Shown piece by piece: positions 44,978 to 55,508 of a DNA stretch of 64,000 nt. Made by a program: the position numbers and the translations under genes. The DNA is from Pseudooceanicola algae (GTDB taxonomy: Bacteria; Pseudomonadota; Alphaproteobacteria; Rhodobacterales; Rhodobacteraceae), in contig NZ_CP060436.1 in the NCBI RefSeq assembly GCF_003590145.2, positions 62,001 to 126,000 of the forward strand, given 5' to 3'. Position 1 is the first letter of the stretch. Each line of letters begins with the position of its first letter. The notes beneath the pieces were generated by a model. The model was not told where the DNA came from. It made no database searches and worked only from the letters and a program-made list of their open reading frames with translations.

Positions 44978-46936
44978 TCAGACGTCCAGTTCTTCGACGA
45001 AGCGGGCGTTTTCCTGGATGTACTGGAAGCGCAGCTCGGGTTTCTTGCCCATCAGCCGTTCCACCAGATCGCCGGTTTCGCCCGGCTCGTCCTCGTCGAT
45101 GGTGACGCGGATCAGCTTGCGGCTTTTCACGTCCATCGTGGTTTCCTTCAGATCCTTGGCATCCATCTCGCCCAGACCCTTGAAGCGGCTGACCTCGATC
45201 TTGCCCTTGCCGCCGATGCCTTTCTCCAGCCAGAGATCGCGCTCTGCCTCGTCTTCGACATACAGGCGATGCGCGCCTTGGGTCAGACGGAACAGCGGCG
45301 GGCAGGCCAGGTACAGGTGCCCCTGGTCGATCAGCGGGCGCATCTGGGTGAAGAAGAAGGTCATCAGCAGGGCCGCGATATGGGCGCCGTCGACATCGGC
45401 GTCGGTCATGATGATGATCTTGTCATAGCGCAGATCGTCGACGTTGAACTTGGAGCCCAGCCCGACACCGAGCGCCTGGCAGATGTCGGCGATTTCCTGA
45501 TTGGCGCCGATCTTGTTGCTGGCGGCCCCCAGCACGTTCAGCACCTTGCCGCGCAGGGGCAGCAGGGCCTGCGTCTTGCGATCACGGCCCATCTTTGCAC
45601 TGCCGCCGGCGGAATCGCCCTCGACCAGGAACAGCTCGGTGCCTTCGCGGTTGGTGGCCGAACAATCGGTCAGCTTGCCGGGCAGGCGCAGGCGCTTGGT
45701 CGCGCTTTTGCGTGCGGTTTCCTTTTCGGCCCGGCGGCGCAGGCGTTCTTCGGACCGCAGCACCAGGAAGTCGAGGATCGCCCCGGCGGATTTCGTATCC
45801 GCCGCCAGCCAGTTGTCGAAGTGGTCCCGCACCGCGCCCTCGACCAGCCTTGCGGCCTCGGTGGTGGCCAGCCGGTCCTTGGTCTGGCCGACGAATTCGG
45901 GTTCGCGGATAAAGCAGGACACCAGCGCGCCGGCCCCGGTCACCAGATCGTCGCGGTTGATCTGCGCGGCCTTCTTGTTGTTCACAAGTTCGCCGTAGGC
46001 GCGCACGCCCTTCAGGATCGCGGCCCAGAACCCGGCCTCGTGGGTGCCGCCTTCGGGGGTGGGGACGGTGTTGCAGTAGCTCTGGATGAAGCCATCCCGC
46101 GCGGGGGTCCAGTTGATCGCCCATTCGACCCGCCCCGGCACGCCGAAGCGTTCCTGAAAATCGACCCGGCCCGCAAAGGGCTGATCGGCATAGGTGGTCG
46201 CGCCTGTCAGGGTCTCGTTCAGGTAATCCGCCAGACCGCCGGGAAAGTGGAAGGAGGCCTCGGTCGGGGTTTCGCCGTCGTCGATGGCGGATTTCCAGCG
46301 GATTTCCACGCCCGAGAACAGGTAGGCCTTGGACCGGATCGACTTGAACACCCGCGCCGGCTTGAACCGGTGGCTGCCGAAGATCTCGGCATCCGGGTGG
46401 AAGGTCGTGGTGGTGCCGCGCCGGTTGGGTGCGCTGCCGATTTCCTCGACCGGGCCAAGCGGGATGCCGCGCGAAAAGCGCTGCTCGACCAGCTTGCGGT
46501 CGCGGGCCACCTGCACGACCATCGAATCCGACAGGGCGTTGACGACCGAGGCCCCGACGCCGTGCAGACCGCCCGAGGTCTCGTAGGCCTTGCCGGAAAA
46601 CTTGCCGCCCGCGTGCAGGGTGCAAAGGATCACCTCGAGCGCGCTCTTGCCGGGGAACTTGGGGTGCGGGTCGAAGGGCATGCCGCGACCGTTGTCGCGG
46701 ATGGTCATCGAATAATCCGCGTGCAGCTCGACTTCGATCCGGTTGGCATGCCCGGCGACGGCTTCGTCCATCGAGTTGTCGAGGATCTCGGCCACCATGT
46801 GATGCAGGGCGCGTTCATCGGTGCCGCCGATATACATGCCCGGCCGCTTGCGCACCGGTTCCAGCCCTTCAAGCACCTCGATCGAAGAGGCGTCATAGGT
46901 CTCGGGGCCGGTCCCGCTAAGTAGATCGTCTGCCAT
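44978..46936 (-). CDS. parE: DNA topoisomerase IV subunit B
   Basis: ParE is the ATPase half of topoisomerase IV, which unlinks daughter chromosomes. The 652-residue protein shows the GHKL ATPase motifs (AEILDNSMDEAVAG, IRDNGRGMPF, TSGGLHGVGASVVNALS), the TOPRIM motif (LFLVEGDSAGGSA and IIMTDADVDGAHI) and the QLNETT-like C-domain. The C-terminus FRFQYIQENARF-EELDV is typical. The length of about 650 separates it from GyrB (about 800). The ATG at 46936 gives MADDLLSG. The upstream region is GC-rich and gene-free. Confidence 0.95.
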   Translation of the reverse strand: MADDLLSGTGPETYDASSIEVLEGLEPVRKRPGMYIGGTDERALHHMVAEILDNSMDEAVAGHANRIEVELHADYSMTIRDNGRGMPFDPHPKFPGKSALEVILCTLHAGGKFSGKAYETSGGLHGVGASVVNALSDSMVVQVARDRKLVEQRFSRGIPLGPVEEIGSAPNRRGTTTTFHPDAEIFGSHRFKPARVFKSIRSKAYLFSGVEIRWKSAIDDGETPTEASFHFPGGLADYLNETLTGATTYADQPFAGRVDFQERFGVPGRVEWAINWTPARDGFIQSYCNTVPTPEGGTHEAGFWAAILKGVRAYGELVNNKKAAQINRDDLVTGAGALVSCFIREPEFVGQTKDRLATTEAARLVEGAVRDHFDNWLAADTKSAGAILDFLVLRSEERLRRRAEKETARKSATKRLRLPGKLTDCSATNREGTELFLVEGDSAGGSAKMGRDRKTQALLPLRGKVLNVLGAASNKIGANQEIADICQALGVGLGSKFNVDDLRYDKIIIMTDADVDGAHIAALLMTFFFTQMRPLIDQGHLYLACPPLFRLTQGAHRLYVEDEAERDLWLEKGIGGKGKIEVSRFKGLGEMDAKDLKETTMDVKSRKLIRVTIDEDEPGETGDLVERLMGKKPELRFQYIQENARFVEELDV

Positions 46937-47241
46937 CTGCTGCTCTTTTTGATTTTGGGTCTTCGCGCCATTATGGCAGCGCGGGGCCTTGGGGGAAAGC
47001 GGTTTGGCGCAGGGCCGGGGGCCGGCAAGTGCCGGTGCAGGGAGCCGGTGCAGGGACATGTGCAGTCCCGAGGCGGGATGCGGGCCAGAGTGCGGGGTTG
47101 GCGCCCGGGTGCCGGGCGCGGGTCAGGGCCCTGTGCCGGGCGTGGGCATGGCCGGGCGCATGGGCGGGTCTGTCCATCCTTGGTTGATGCTGTGGATCAC
47201 TGGCTCTTGCCAGGTCGCGCGGCGCGGCGTAAGGGCCAGCG
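46937..47241. other. Gene-free, very GC-rich divergent region
   Basis: These 305 bases separate parE and the MATE gene, which are divergent. The plus strand is G-rich with repeated GCCGG, GTGCCGG and GGGCGCG words and a perfect 13-base direct repeat at 47031-47056. I see no convincing coding frame; open frames here arise from base composition. AAGGG at 47230-47234 serves the MATE start. Confidence 0.6.
47031..47056. repeat. Perfect 13-bp tandem duplication
   Basis: GCCGGTGCAGGGA occurs twice head to tail at 47031-47043 and 47044-47056, inside the GC-rich gap before the MATE gene. It is probably a slippage product. Confidence 0.85.
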
Positions 47242-48648
47242 ATGATTGCCGCAATGTCATATCGTCGCCACTTCGGGGCTGTGCTGACCCTGGGCCTGCC
47301 GCTGGCCGGCAGCCAGATCGCGCAGGTCTCGCTGAGCCTGGTCGATGCGGCCATGCTGGGCTGGTATGACACCACCGCACTGGCCGGGGAAATCATCGGC
47401 TCCTCGCTGTTCTTCGTGCTGTTCATCGCCGGATCCGGCTTTTCCGCCGCGCTGGCGCCGCTGGTCGCCGCCGCCGAAGGGCGCGGAGACACCACCCAGG
47501 CGCGGCGTGTCACCCGCATGGGCCTGTGGCTGGCGATGCTGGCCGCGCTGGTCAGCCTGCCGGTGCTGCTGAACGCGGAACCGATCTTTCTGGCGCTCGG
47601 CCAGAAGCCCGAGATCGCGGCGGCGGCGGGCGATTACCTGAGCATCCTGGCCTGGGGTCTGTTCCCGGCCCATGCGGCCATGGCGCTGAAAAGCTACCTT
47701 GCCGCGCTGGAGCGCAGCCGCATGGTGCTGATCGCGACGCTGGTCTCGGTGGTGGTCAATGCGGCGGGTAATTACGCGCTGATCTTCGGCCACTGGGGCG
47801 CGCCCGAACTGGGCATTCGCGGCGCCGCCTGGTCATCGCTGATCATGCATTTCGCGACGCTGGCCTTTCTGGTGGCCTACGTGCGCCACGCCCTGCCCGG
47901 GCAGGAGGTCTTCGTGCGGCTCTGGCGGCCCGATTGGGAAGCCTTCGGCGCGGTCTTCCGCCTTGGCTGGCCGATCAGCCTGACGCTGATTTGCGAAGTC
48001 GGCCTGTTCGCCTTTTCTTCGGTCATGATGGGCTGGATCGGGGAAATCCCGCTGGTCGCCCATGGCATCGCCATGCAGATCACATCGGTCACCTTCATGG
48101 TGCACCTGGGGCTAAGCCAGGCCGCCACCGTGCGCGCCGGGCGGGCCCATGGGCGTGGCACGATGACCGATATCCGGCGCGGCGCCGTGACGGCGATCAT
48201 TCTGTCGGGGATCGTCAGCCTGCTGACCATCGCCGTCTTCCTGGCCTGGCCAGAGGTGCTGATCGGGCTGTTCATCGACCCCGCATCACCCGTCCGGGCC
48301 GAGGTGCTGGCCTTCGGGACCATCCTGCTTGCGGCCTCGGCATTGTACCAGTTGACCGATGCCTATCAGGTCATCGCGCTCGGCATCCTGCGCGGCTTGC
48401 AGGATACGCAGCGCCCGATGCTGGTGGCGGCGGTCAGCTATTGGATCGTCGGCGTTCCGGTCGCCTATATCCTGACCTTCAAGCTTGGCGTGGGTGGCGT
48501 CGGGATCTGGTTCGGCATGGCCTGCGGTCTGGCGATGGCGGCGGTCTGGCTGATGTACCGTCTCTGGCGGCAGGTGATGCCGCGCATCCAGCGCGAGATT
48601 TCACTGCAATACGGGATCAAGGCCGGTACCGCCCCGACCGAGGTCTGA
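47242..48648 (+). CDS. MATE family efflux transporter
   Basis: This 468-residue protein has about 12 hydrophobic segments in two related halves, with the first half opening LTLGLPLAGSQIAQVSLSLVD. It belongs to the MATE (NorM) family, which exports cationic drugs and dyes using Na+ or H+ gradients. The substrate is unknown. The ATG at 47242 follows AAGGGCCAGCG; a second in-frame ATG at residue 5 is possible. It is divergent from parE. Confidence 0.92.
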   Translation: MIAAMSYRRHFGAVLTLGLPLAGSQIAQVSLSLVDAAMLGWYDTTALAGEIIGSSLFFVLFIAGSGFSAALAPLVAAAEGRGDTTQARRVTRMGLWLAMLAALVSLPVLLNAEPIFLALGQKPEIAAAAGDYLSILAWGLFPAHAAMALKSYLAALERSRMVLIATLVSVVVNAAGNYALIFGHWGAPELGIRGAAWSSLIMHFATLAFLVAYVRHALPGQEVFVRLWRPDWEAFGAVFRLGWPISLTLICEVGLFAFSSVMMGWIGEIPLVAHGIAMQITSVTFMVHLGLSQAATVRAGRAHGRGTMTDIRRGAVTAIILSGIVSLLTIAVFLAWPEVLIGLFIDPASPVRAEVLAFGTILLAASALYQLTDAYQVIALGILRGLQDTQRPMLVAAVSYWIVGVPVAYILTFKLGVGGVGIWFGMACGLAMAAVWLMYRLWRQVMPRIQREISLQYGIKAGTAPTEV

Positions 48649-48679
48649 GCGCCGACCAGTCGGCCACCCGACCCGGCTG

Positions 48680-49111
48680 TCAGTCCTTGTCGGAGTCCTG
48701 GCTTGCCGCTTCCTGACGGGTCATTGCATCGGCCCGTTTGCGCACGATCAGGCCGCGCAGGTCATGCATGGCCATCAACAGATCATCGGCCACGCCATCC
48801 AGTTCCTCGGGGCTGGCCTTGGTCTGGACCCATTGTGCGGTCAGGTTGATTGATTCGATGGTTGCCCGGATCTCTTCTGCCTGACGGGCGGCGAGAAGGG
48901 CGCGCCGCCCCACCATCCACTTGCGGATCACGGCGGTTTCCTCGTCGTCCAGCACGTGATCGCCCTGCGGCTTGATCTCTCCGTTGCGGATGTTCACGGC
49001 GGCGATCTGGTCCAGGCCAAGCCGCCTTTGCCGGTCGTCGCGGCCCACCCGAAACACGAAGGCTCCATTGTCGCGGATGCGGAAATAGAAATCGGGCAGG
49101 TCACTTGGCAT
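48680..49111 (-). CDS. conserved hypothetical protein (Rhodobacteraceae)
   Basis: This 143-residue soluble protein starts MPSDLPDFYFRIRDNGAFVFRV and has a DQIAAVNIRNGEIKPQG middle, then a long charged helix with LLMAMHDLRGLIVRKRADAM. I recognise it only as a conserved family in this lineage; no function is known. AAGGACAGCCT precedes the ATG at 49111. It lies 56 bases downstream of the aminotransferase on the same strand, so the two may be co-transcribed. Confidence 0.75.
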   Translation of the reverse strand: MPSDLPDFYFRIRDNGAFVFRVGRDDRQRRLGLDQIAAVNIRNGEIKPQGDHVLDDEETAVIRKWMVGRRALLAARQAEEIRATIESINLTAQWVQTKASPEELDGVADDLLMAMHDLRGLIVRKRADAMTRQEAASQDSDKD

Positions 49112-49167
49112 AGGCTGTCCTTGTGGGAAAGAGCGCCCAAGTGCGGCGCGGCTCGGGTCCATTCAAG

Positions 49168-50430
<1,263 letters not shown>

Positions 50431-50501
50431 TCAAGACGCAACGGCCGGTCCGCGCCCGCCGCGAGGTGGGATTGCGCAAAAGGCTCAAGGGAAGGACACC
50501 C

Positions 50502-50897
50502 ATGTCAGACGATTGGTACAGCGCCGACAGCGCCACGTTCGGGGATCGTATCGAAGCGGCTCGGCTGGCCTCTGAAATGTCCCAGGGTCTGCTGGCCAAG
50601 CGGTTGGGGGTGAAACTGTCGACGCTGAAAAGCTGGGAACAGGATCTGTCGGAACCTCGCGCCAACAAGCTTCAGATGCTTGCCGGCTTGCTGAATGTTT
50701 CCCTGACCTGGCTGCTGAACGGTGTCGGCGAAGGCGTCGCGCCACCCGAGGATGGGGACGCCGCGCAGCCCGATCCCGGTGCCATGGCCGCGCTTGGCGA
50801 GATGCGCGAGATCCGCGCCCAGATGACTGGCATGGCCGACCGTCTGGCGCTATTGGAAAAGCGTCTCAGGACCGTGCTGAAGGAAACCGCCGAATGA
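50502..50897 (+). CDS. XRE-type helix-turn-helix protein
   Basis: This 131-residue protein has an N-terminal HTH domain (RIEAARLASEMSQGLLAKRLGVKLSTLKSWEQ) followed by a short hinge and a C-terminal helix with MREIRAQMTGMADRLALLEKRL that looks like a coiled coil. It probably acts as a dimeric DNA-binding regulator. The ATG at 50502 follows AAGGGAAGGACACCC. It overlaps sdhE by 4 nt (ATGA), linking it to respiratory assembly in location only. Confidence 0.83.
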   Translation: MSDDWYSADSATFGDRIEAARLASEMSQGLLAKRLGVKLSTLKSWEQDLSEPRANKLQMLAGLLNVSLTWLLNGVGEGVAPPEDGDAAQPDPGAMAALGEMREIRAQMTGMADRLALLEKRLRTVLKETAE

Positions 50898-51166
50898 CCG
50901 AACCCTTTCCCGTCGGAGAGCCCCGCGAAACCCGTGTGAAACGGATGCGCATGCGCTCCATGCGGCGCGGCATCAAGGAAATGGACATCATCCTGATGCG
51001 CTTTGCCGATGCCGAACTGGACGGGCTGTCGGCTGCGGAACTGGACGCCTATGACGCGGTGCTGTCGCAGAACGATCAGGACCTCTACCAATGGGTCTCG
51101 GGTCAGCAGGAGGCCCCGGCCAACCTGGCGCCCATGCTGGCACGGATCGCCGCAGTCTCCGGCTGA
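50894..51166 (+). CDS. sdhE: succinate dehydrogenase assembly factor 2 (SdhE/CptB)
   Basis: SdhE inserts covalent FAD into the succinate dehydrogenase flavoprotein. The 90-residue protein has the hallmark RRGIKEMD (the RGxxE motif) near residues 24-31, preceded by KRMRMRSM, then DAELDGLSAAELDAYDAVL and DQDLYQWVSG. It is short and intact. It is coupled to the XRE gene, and sdhCDAB is not in the window. Confidence 0.94.
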   Translation: MTEPFPVGEPRETRVKRMRMRSMRRGIKEMDIILMRFADAELDGLSAAELDAYDAVLSQNDQDLYQWVSGQQEAPANLAPMLARIAAVSG

Positions 51167-51307
51167 CAGGGCGCCAGTCGCGGGCGGAGCGCGGAGAGGC
51201 ATGTTGCATGGGATGTTAACCATGGAACGGCCTATCCATTTGGAATTAACGCAATTTTCGCGAATCTAGGTCAATTTCTGCCCAAGTTGTTTTGGACGGA
51301 GACTTGG

Positions 51308-51808
51308 ATGAGCATTCAGAACGCGATCGGACCCCGGCCGGTGCCGCCGGACTACCTGGTGGGCTACCTGGATACGCTGGCGATGGTCGAACGGCTGCAC
51401 CGGCTTCTGCTGGATGTCATCAAGGATGAATTCGAACGTGTCGGCGTGTTGGAGATCAATGCGGTACAGGCGCTGCTGCTGTTCAACGTCGGCGATAACG
51501 AGGTGACGGCAGGCGAGCTGAAAAGCCGCGGCTATTACCAGGGCAGCAATGTCAGCTACAACCTCAAGAAACTGGTCGAGATGGGGTTCATGCACCATGA
51601 ACGCTGCGAAATCGACCGGCGCTCGGTCCGCGTCCGGCTGACGCAGAAGGGCCGCGAGATCCGCGATATCGTCGCCGGGCTGTTCGAACGGCAATCCGAA
51701 GGGATCGAAAGCCGCAACGTGATGGATTTCGGCACGATGGAATCGGTGAACGGCTCTCTGCGACGGCTGGAGCGGTACTGGACGGATCAGATCCGCTACA
51801 TCTACTAG
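51308..51808 (+). CDS. MarR family regulator, LdtR-like
   Basis: This 166-residue MarR-type winged-helix protein shows PPDYLVGYLDTLAMVERLHRLLLDVIKDEFER, INAVQALLLFNVGDNEVTAGELKSRGYYQGSNVSYNLKKLVEMGF, and the wing SRDRRSVRVRL-like segment (EIDRRSVRVRLTQKG). The wording matches the LdtR-type regulators of alphaproteobacteria, which control an L,D-transpeptidase and osmotic tolerance. The ATG at 51308 follows GGACGGAGACTTGG. The target gene is not adjacent. Confidence 0.8.
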   Translation: MSIQNAIGPRPVPPDYLVGYLDTLAMVERLHRLLLDVIKDEFERVGVLEINAVQALLLFNVGDNEVTAGELKSRGYYQGSNVSYNLKKLVEMGFMHHERCEIDRRSVRVRLTQKGREIRDIVAGLFERQSEGIESRNVMDFGTMESVNGSLRRLERYWTDQIRYIY

Positions 51809-51885
51809 GGGGCGTGTCCCTGCTGCGCCGAAGGCAGCCGGATGGCGCGACCCGGTGGCGGGGCTTGCGGCCTAATGGTGCCCGT

Positions 51886-52596
51886 TCAGGGTTCAGTAAC
51901 TTGCGAGACGGCCAGCACCTGAAGCTCTCTGAGCAGTTTGCGCGCCATGGCGGCATGATAGCCCTCAAAGCCCAGGGCGGTTTCCACGAAGGCATCCGGT
52001 CCCCGCAACACATAGGCGCGAAAATAGGCAGAAAGCTTCTGGATCCCCATGCTCTCACCACCGCGCCCTGTGCCGTCCCCCGACCCGATGGCGAGCGCAT
52101 TCACGGTGATCCGCCCCATATCGACGCTGGCAGGGTGGGGGCGGGTATTGTGGACCCCATCGCCCGAGACATCCAGAACCAGGCTCCAGCAGTCGTCCTG
52201 TGCATCCAACTCGCGCCGGGCAAAATTCATCGCCGCGCCGAGCGCCGTCGAAGGCTCCATCGCTTGCCGTTGGGTGTGTCGCAACTGGTCCTGCAGGGCG
52301 GCGATATCCCCCGGCGACCGGATGCTGCGCCAGGGGGCCAGGACGCGCTGATCCGCCGGGCCGCTCCATTCAAAGACCATCAGGCGGGCCGGGGCCCCGG
52401 GTATGTCCAGCAGCGCGCGCCGAACCTCGGACTCGCCCAGGGCTGCTGCCAACCCATCCAGCTGCAACCGGTATTCGTCCGCGTCGACAGAGCCGGAGAC
52501 ATCCAGCCCGAGCGCCAAAGCCTTGCGGCAGCTTTCGGCACTGGCAGGGGCCACACTGGCGGCAAGGGTCGCCAGCAGCAGGGCTATCCGCAGCAT
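51886..52596 (-). CDS. DUF1194 secreted von Willebrand-like protein (copy 2)
   Basis: This 236-residue protein has a signal peptide (MLRIALLLATLAASVAPASA) and the DUF1194 domain, a von Willebrand factor A-like fold. The MIDAS-like motif is DVSGSVD at residues about 33-39, and later segments include AYEWSG-like FEWSG, DVSGDG and a GFEGYHAAMARKL end. The function is unknown. It overlaps the upstream paralogue by 13 nt and is about the same length, so the pair looks like a tandem duplication. Confidence 0.85.
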   Translation of the reverse strand: MLRIALLLATLAASVAPASAESCRKALALGLDVSGSVDADEYRLQLDGLAAALGESEVRRALLDIPGAPARLMVFEWSGPADQRVLAPWRSIRSPGDIAALQDQLRHTQRQAMEPSTALGAAMNFARRELDAQDDCWSLVLDVSGDGVHNTRPHPASVDMGRITVNALAIGSGDGTGRGGESMGIQKLSAYFRAYVLRGPDAFVETALGFEGYHAAMARKLLRELQVLAVSQVTEP

Positions 52597-53384
52597 CCGG
52601 GCGCCTTGATCTGGTCCGATCCGATCTGCAGATCGTTGATTTCGCGGAAAAGCTTCAATCCCATTGCCTGGCCGAAATCCTCGAACCCCCGGGCGATTTC
52701 CAAAAAGGCGCCAGGGCCGTGCAGAACCTGATCGCGATAGAAATCATACACCCCGTCATCGGGCCCGAGGATCGCCAACCCATTGACCACCACACCGGCA
52801 AAGGGGAAATTCGCATAGGCCAGATCAGGCCCGAAGCCTTCGTTGTTGATGCCATCCCCCGACAGGTCCAGCACCGCGCGGTCACATTGCGGGGCACGGG
52901 TCAGCATCCCGGCCCCGAAGCCAAGCGCATAGCCCGAGGCCGTCGGAAACCCGGTATGGCTGCGCTGCGCCGAGGCGATTTGGCTGGCGGCCCGCATCAG
53001 GTCGCCTTCGCTTCGAAGAAGGGTCCAGGGCAGGATGATTGCCTGTTGTTGCCGCCCGCTCCATTCATAGGCCGCCAGCGCCACGGGACCGCCACCGTTC
53101 AGCACCGCCTGACGGATTTCCGGCAACAGCAGCGCGGCCGCCAGCCCGTCGCGTTGCAGGACGTATTCTTCGGCATCAACCGACGCCGAGACATCCAGCG
53201 CCAGTACCAGGGCAAGGCGGCAAGGCGCCTCGCCTGTCTGTTCCTGCGCCTGCACGCCATGCGAGCACAGCATGGCCAGACAGCCGCCCACCAGTGCCAG
53301 CCCGGCCCGCGCCAGGCATGGCAGGGGCCGGGTCCGACGGGGCGCGCCGCTTACCAGTGGCCGGTGTTTTCCATGCTCACCCAC
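52584..53384 (-). CDS. DUF1194 secreted von Willebrand-like protein (copy 1)
   Basis: This protein of up to 266 residues has the same DUF1194 architecture as its neighbour, with DVSASVD and LSGDGINNEG motifs. The signal-like segment ARAGLALVGGCLAMLCSHGVQA lies about 25 residues inside the GTG start at 53384. A shorter start within that stretch (GTG in LVGGC or ATG in LAML) would leave a poor signal peptide, so the start is uncertain. The GTG overlaps the gloA end by 34 bases. It is followed by the second copy. Confidence 0.75.
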   Translation of the reverse strand: MGEHGKHRPLVSGAPRRTRPLPCLARAGLALVGGCLAMLCSHGVQAQEQTGEAPCRLALVLALDVSASVDAEEYVLQRDGLAAALLLPEIRQAVLNGGGPVALAAYEWSGRQQQAIILPWTLLRSEGDLMRAASQIASAQRSHTGFPTASGYALGFGAGMLTRAPQCDRAVLDLSGDGINNEGFGPDLAYANFPFAGVVVNGLAILGPDDGVYDFYRDQVLHGPGAFLEIARGFEDFGQAMGLKLFREINDLQIGSDQIKAPGCCG

Positions 53385-53773
53385 GGTTCTGCCGGTTCAA
53401 GATTCCCCTCCTGCAGCAGTTCGATCGAAATATTGTCCGGTGAGCGCACAAAGGCCATGTGGCCATCGCGCGGCGGCCGGTTGATCGTCACACCTGCGTC
53501 CATAAGTTTCTGACAAGTCTCGTAGATATTCGCGACCCGGTAGGCGAGGTGGCCGAAATGCCGGCTGTCGCTGGGCAGTTCGTCGTCACCGTCCCAATTC
53601 CACGTCAGTTCGACCGGGCAGTCCTCCTGCCCTTCGGGGGCCATGAAAACCAGCGTAAAGCGCCCGCCTTCGTTTTCAACCCGGCGGATTTCCTTCAGGC
53701 CGAGCAAGTCGTAGAAGGCCATGTTCTCTTCCAGGTTCTTGACCCGGACCATCGTGTGCAGATACCGCAGCAT
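53351..53773 (-). CDS. gloA: lactoylglutathione lyase (glyoxalase I)
   Basis: GloA isomerises the methylglyoxal-glutathione adduct to S-lactoylglutathione. The 140-residue protein has HTMVRVKNLEENMAFYDLLGL with a metal His, LVFMAPE, VELTWNWD (metal Glu), HFGHLAYRVANI (metal His) and a PDNISIELLQ end. The length fits the bacterial enzyme. The ATG at 53773 follows AAGGAAAATCGGGA. It is divergent from thyX, with about 205 bases between starts, and gshB in the window supplies its cofactor. Confidence 0.93.
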   Translation of the reverse strand: MLRYLHTMVRVKNLEENMAFYDLLGLKEIRRVENEGGRFTLVFMAPEGQEDCPVELTWNWDGDDELPSDSRHFGHLAYRVANIYETCQKLMDAGVTINRPPRDGHMAFVRSPDNISIELLQEGNLEPAEPWVSMENTGHW

Positions 53774-53978
53774 TCCCGATTTTCCTTTCCAGTCTTTCGT
53801 CCCTCGGGCGGCTTGGCCTGCGGGACGTTTTGGTCTCTGAAAGCAAAGGTAGCAGCCCGACCGGCCATGTCGATACGTCAAAATTCGGCGCTGGCGGCCC
53901 TGTCGATGCCGTGCGCGGTTTTGCCTTGCGACCTTACAAGATAACGTAGCCCGAAATGTGACGTGAAAGGATTCGCCC

Positions 53979-54884
53979 ATGCCGCTTTCCCCCGAACAGC
54001 AGGCCGAAATCGACGCCTTGCGGGCCGAACCGATGCCCACCCTGCGCGCCACCGTGCCGGGGATCGAGGCGCATCTTTACAAGGCGGTGCCGCTGCTCGA
54101 CCATGGGTTCGTGCGGGTCATCGACTACATGGGCGACGATTCCGCGATCTGTCAGGCGGCGCGGGTGTCCTACGGCAAGGGCACCAAGTCGGTGCAGAAC
54201 GACGAAGGGCTGATCCGTTACCTGATGCGGCACTGGCATTCGACCCCCTTCGAGATGTGCGAGCTGAAGCTGCACGTGAAACTGCCGGTCTTCGTCGCGC
54301 GCCAGTGGATCCGCCACCGCACGGCCAATGTGAACGAATATTCCGCGCGCTATTCGATCCTCGACCGGGAATTCTACATTCCTGAACCCGATGCCCTGGC
54401 CGCGCAGTCGGCGATCAACAACCAGGGGCGCGGCGAGGCATTGCAAGGCGAAGAGGCCGCCCGCGTGCTGGAATGGCTGAAGACCGACGCGATGCGCAGC
54501 TATGACCACTACGCCGAGATGATTTCCCAGGACGGCCAGCAGGGTCTTGCGCGCGAACTGGCGCGAATGAACCTGCCGGCGAATATCTATACACAATGGT
54601 ACTGGAAGGTCGATCTGCACAACCTGTTCCATTTCCTGCGCCTGCGCGCGGATTCCCATGCGCAATACGAGATCCGCGTCTATGCGGATGAGATCTGCAA
54701 GCTGGTCGCCGATTGGGTCCCCTTCGCCTACAAGGCCTTCGAGGATTACCGCCTGGGCGCGGTCACCATGTCGGCCCAGATGGTCGATTGCCTGCGTCGG
54801 ATGCTGGCCGGTGAAGAGGTCACCGAAGAAAACTGCGAGATGAGCAAGCGCGAGTTCCGCGAATTCAAGGCGATGCTCGGCTAG
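53979..54884 (+). CDS. thyX: FAD-dependent thymidylate synthase ThyX
   Basis: ThyX makes dTMP from dUMP using methylenetetrahydrofolate and FADH2, unlike ThyA. The 301-residue protein carries the diagnostic RHR motif [11 protein letters not shown] at 112-122, with a HSTPFE segment before it and YARxLG-like C-terminal features. The ATG at 53979 gives MPLSPEQQ. The nearby dut gene at 33 kb and tdk at 4 kb complete the nucleotide supply. It is divergent from gloA. Confidence 0.96.
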   Translation: MPLSPEQQAEIDALRAEPMPTLRATVPGIEAHLYKAVPLLDHGFVRVIDYMGDDSAICQAARVSYGKGTKSVQNDEGLIRYLMRHWHSTPFEMCELKLHVKLPVFVARQWIRHRTANVNEYSARYSILDREFYIPEPDALAAQSAINNQGRGEALQGEEAARVLEWLKTDAMRSYDHYAEMISQDGQQGLARELARMNLPANIYTQWYWKVDLHNLFHFLRLRADSHAQYEIRVYADEICKLVADWVPFAYKAFEDYRLGAVTMSAQMVDCLRRMLAGEEVTEENCEMSKREFREFKAMLG

Positions 54885-54984
54885 GCCCGCGCGGGGCGGC
54901 TAGCCTGATCCGGCCCGGAAATTCGGGTCGAAGTGATCCGGGGCTCTCCTTGTCGCGTAGTCTCTGAAACATCCGGAGACAGCC

Positions 54985-55386
54985 ATGCAGATCCTGACCC
55001 TATATCTATCCACGGCCATCCTTTTTCTTGGTCTTGATGCCGTGATGCTGAAACTGGTCATGCGACCCTTGTTCGAGGCCCGTCTCGGCAATCAGCTTCT
55101 GGAGGATCCCAGGCTCGGTCCGGCGGGGATCTTCTACCTGTTCTATGTGGCCGGGCTGCTGTGGTTCGTGTCGCTGCCCGCCTTGGCCGAAGGTGGCATG
55201 GCGCGGGCCTTCTGGGGTGGGGCGCTGCTGGGGGCCATGGCCTATGGCACCTACGAGTTCACCAATTTCGCGACGCTGCGGGCCTGGGACTGGCGCATGG
55301 TGATGGTCGATCTGACCTGGGGCACGTTGTTGACCGGCCTGTCGGCAGCCCTTGGTGTCGGCCTGGTGGGGCGGTTGTTCCCCTGA
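54985..55386 (+). CDS. DUF2177 family membrane protein
   Basis: This 133-residue protein has four hydrophobic helices, with a GLDAVMLKLVMRPLFEARLG segment near the start, a FYLFYVAGLLWFV helix, a conserved AYGTYEFTNFATLRAWDWRMVMVDLTWGT block and a short C-terminus. That block is the signature of DUF2177. Function is unknown. The ATG at 54985 has GGAGACAGCC upstream. It stands alone between thyX and a small secreted protein gene. Confidence 0.87.
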   Translation: MQILTLYLSTAILFLGLDAVMLKLVMRPLFEARLGNQLLEDPRLGPAGIFYLFYVAGLLWFVSLPALAEGGMARAFWGGALLGAMAYGTYEFTNFATLRAWDWRMVMVDLTWGTLLTGLSAALGVGLVGRLFP

Positions 55387-55508
55387 GCTATTCATGCGGG
55401 ACACGACCGACCCGGGTCGCTTTTGGCAGTTCCGCGATTCCCGTTCGGTAAATTGTCATGAATCTGTTACACTGCTGGGAAACTAGATCCGAGCAGACGA
55501 GCAGACAT

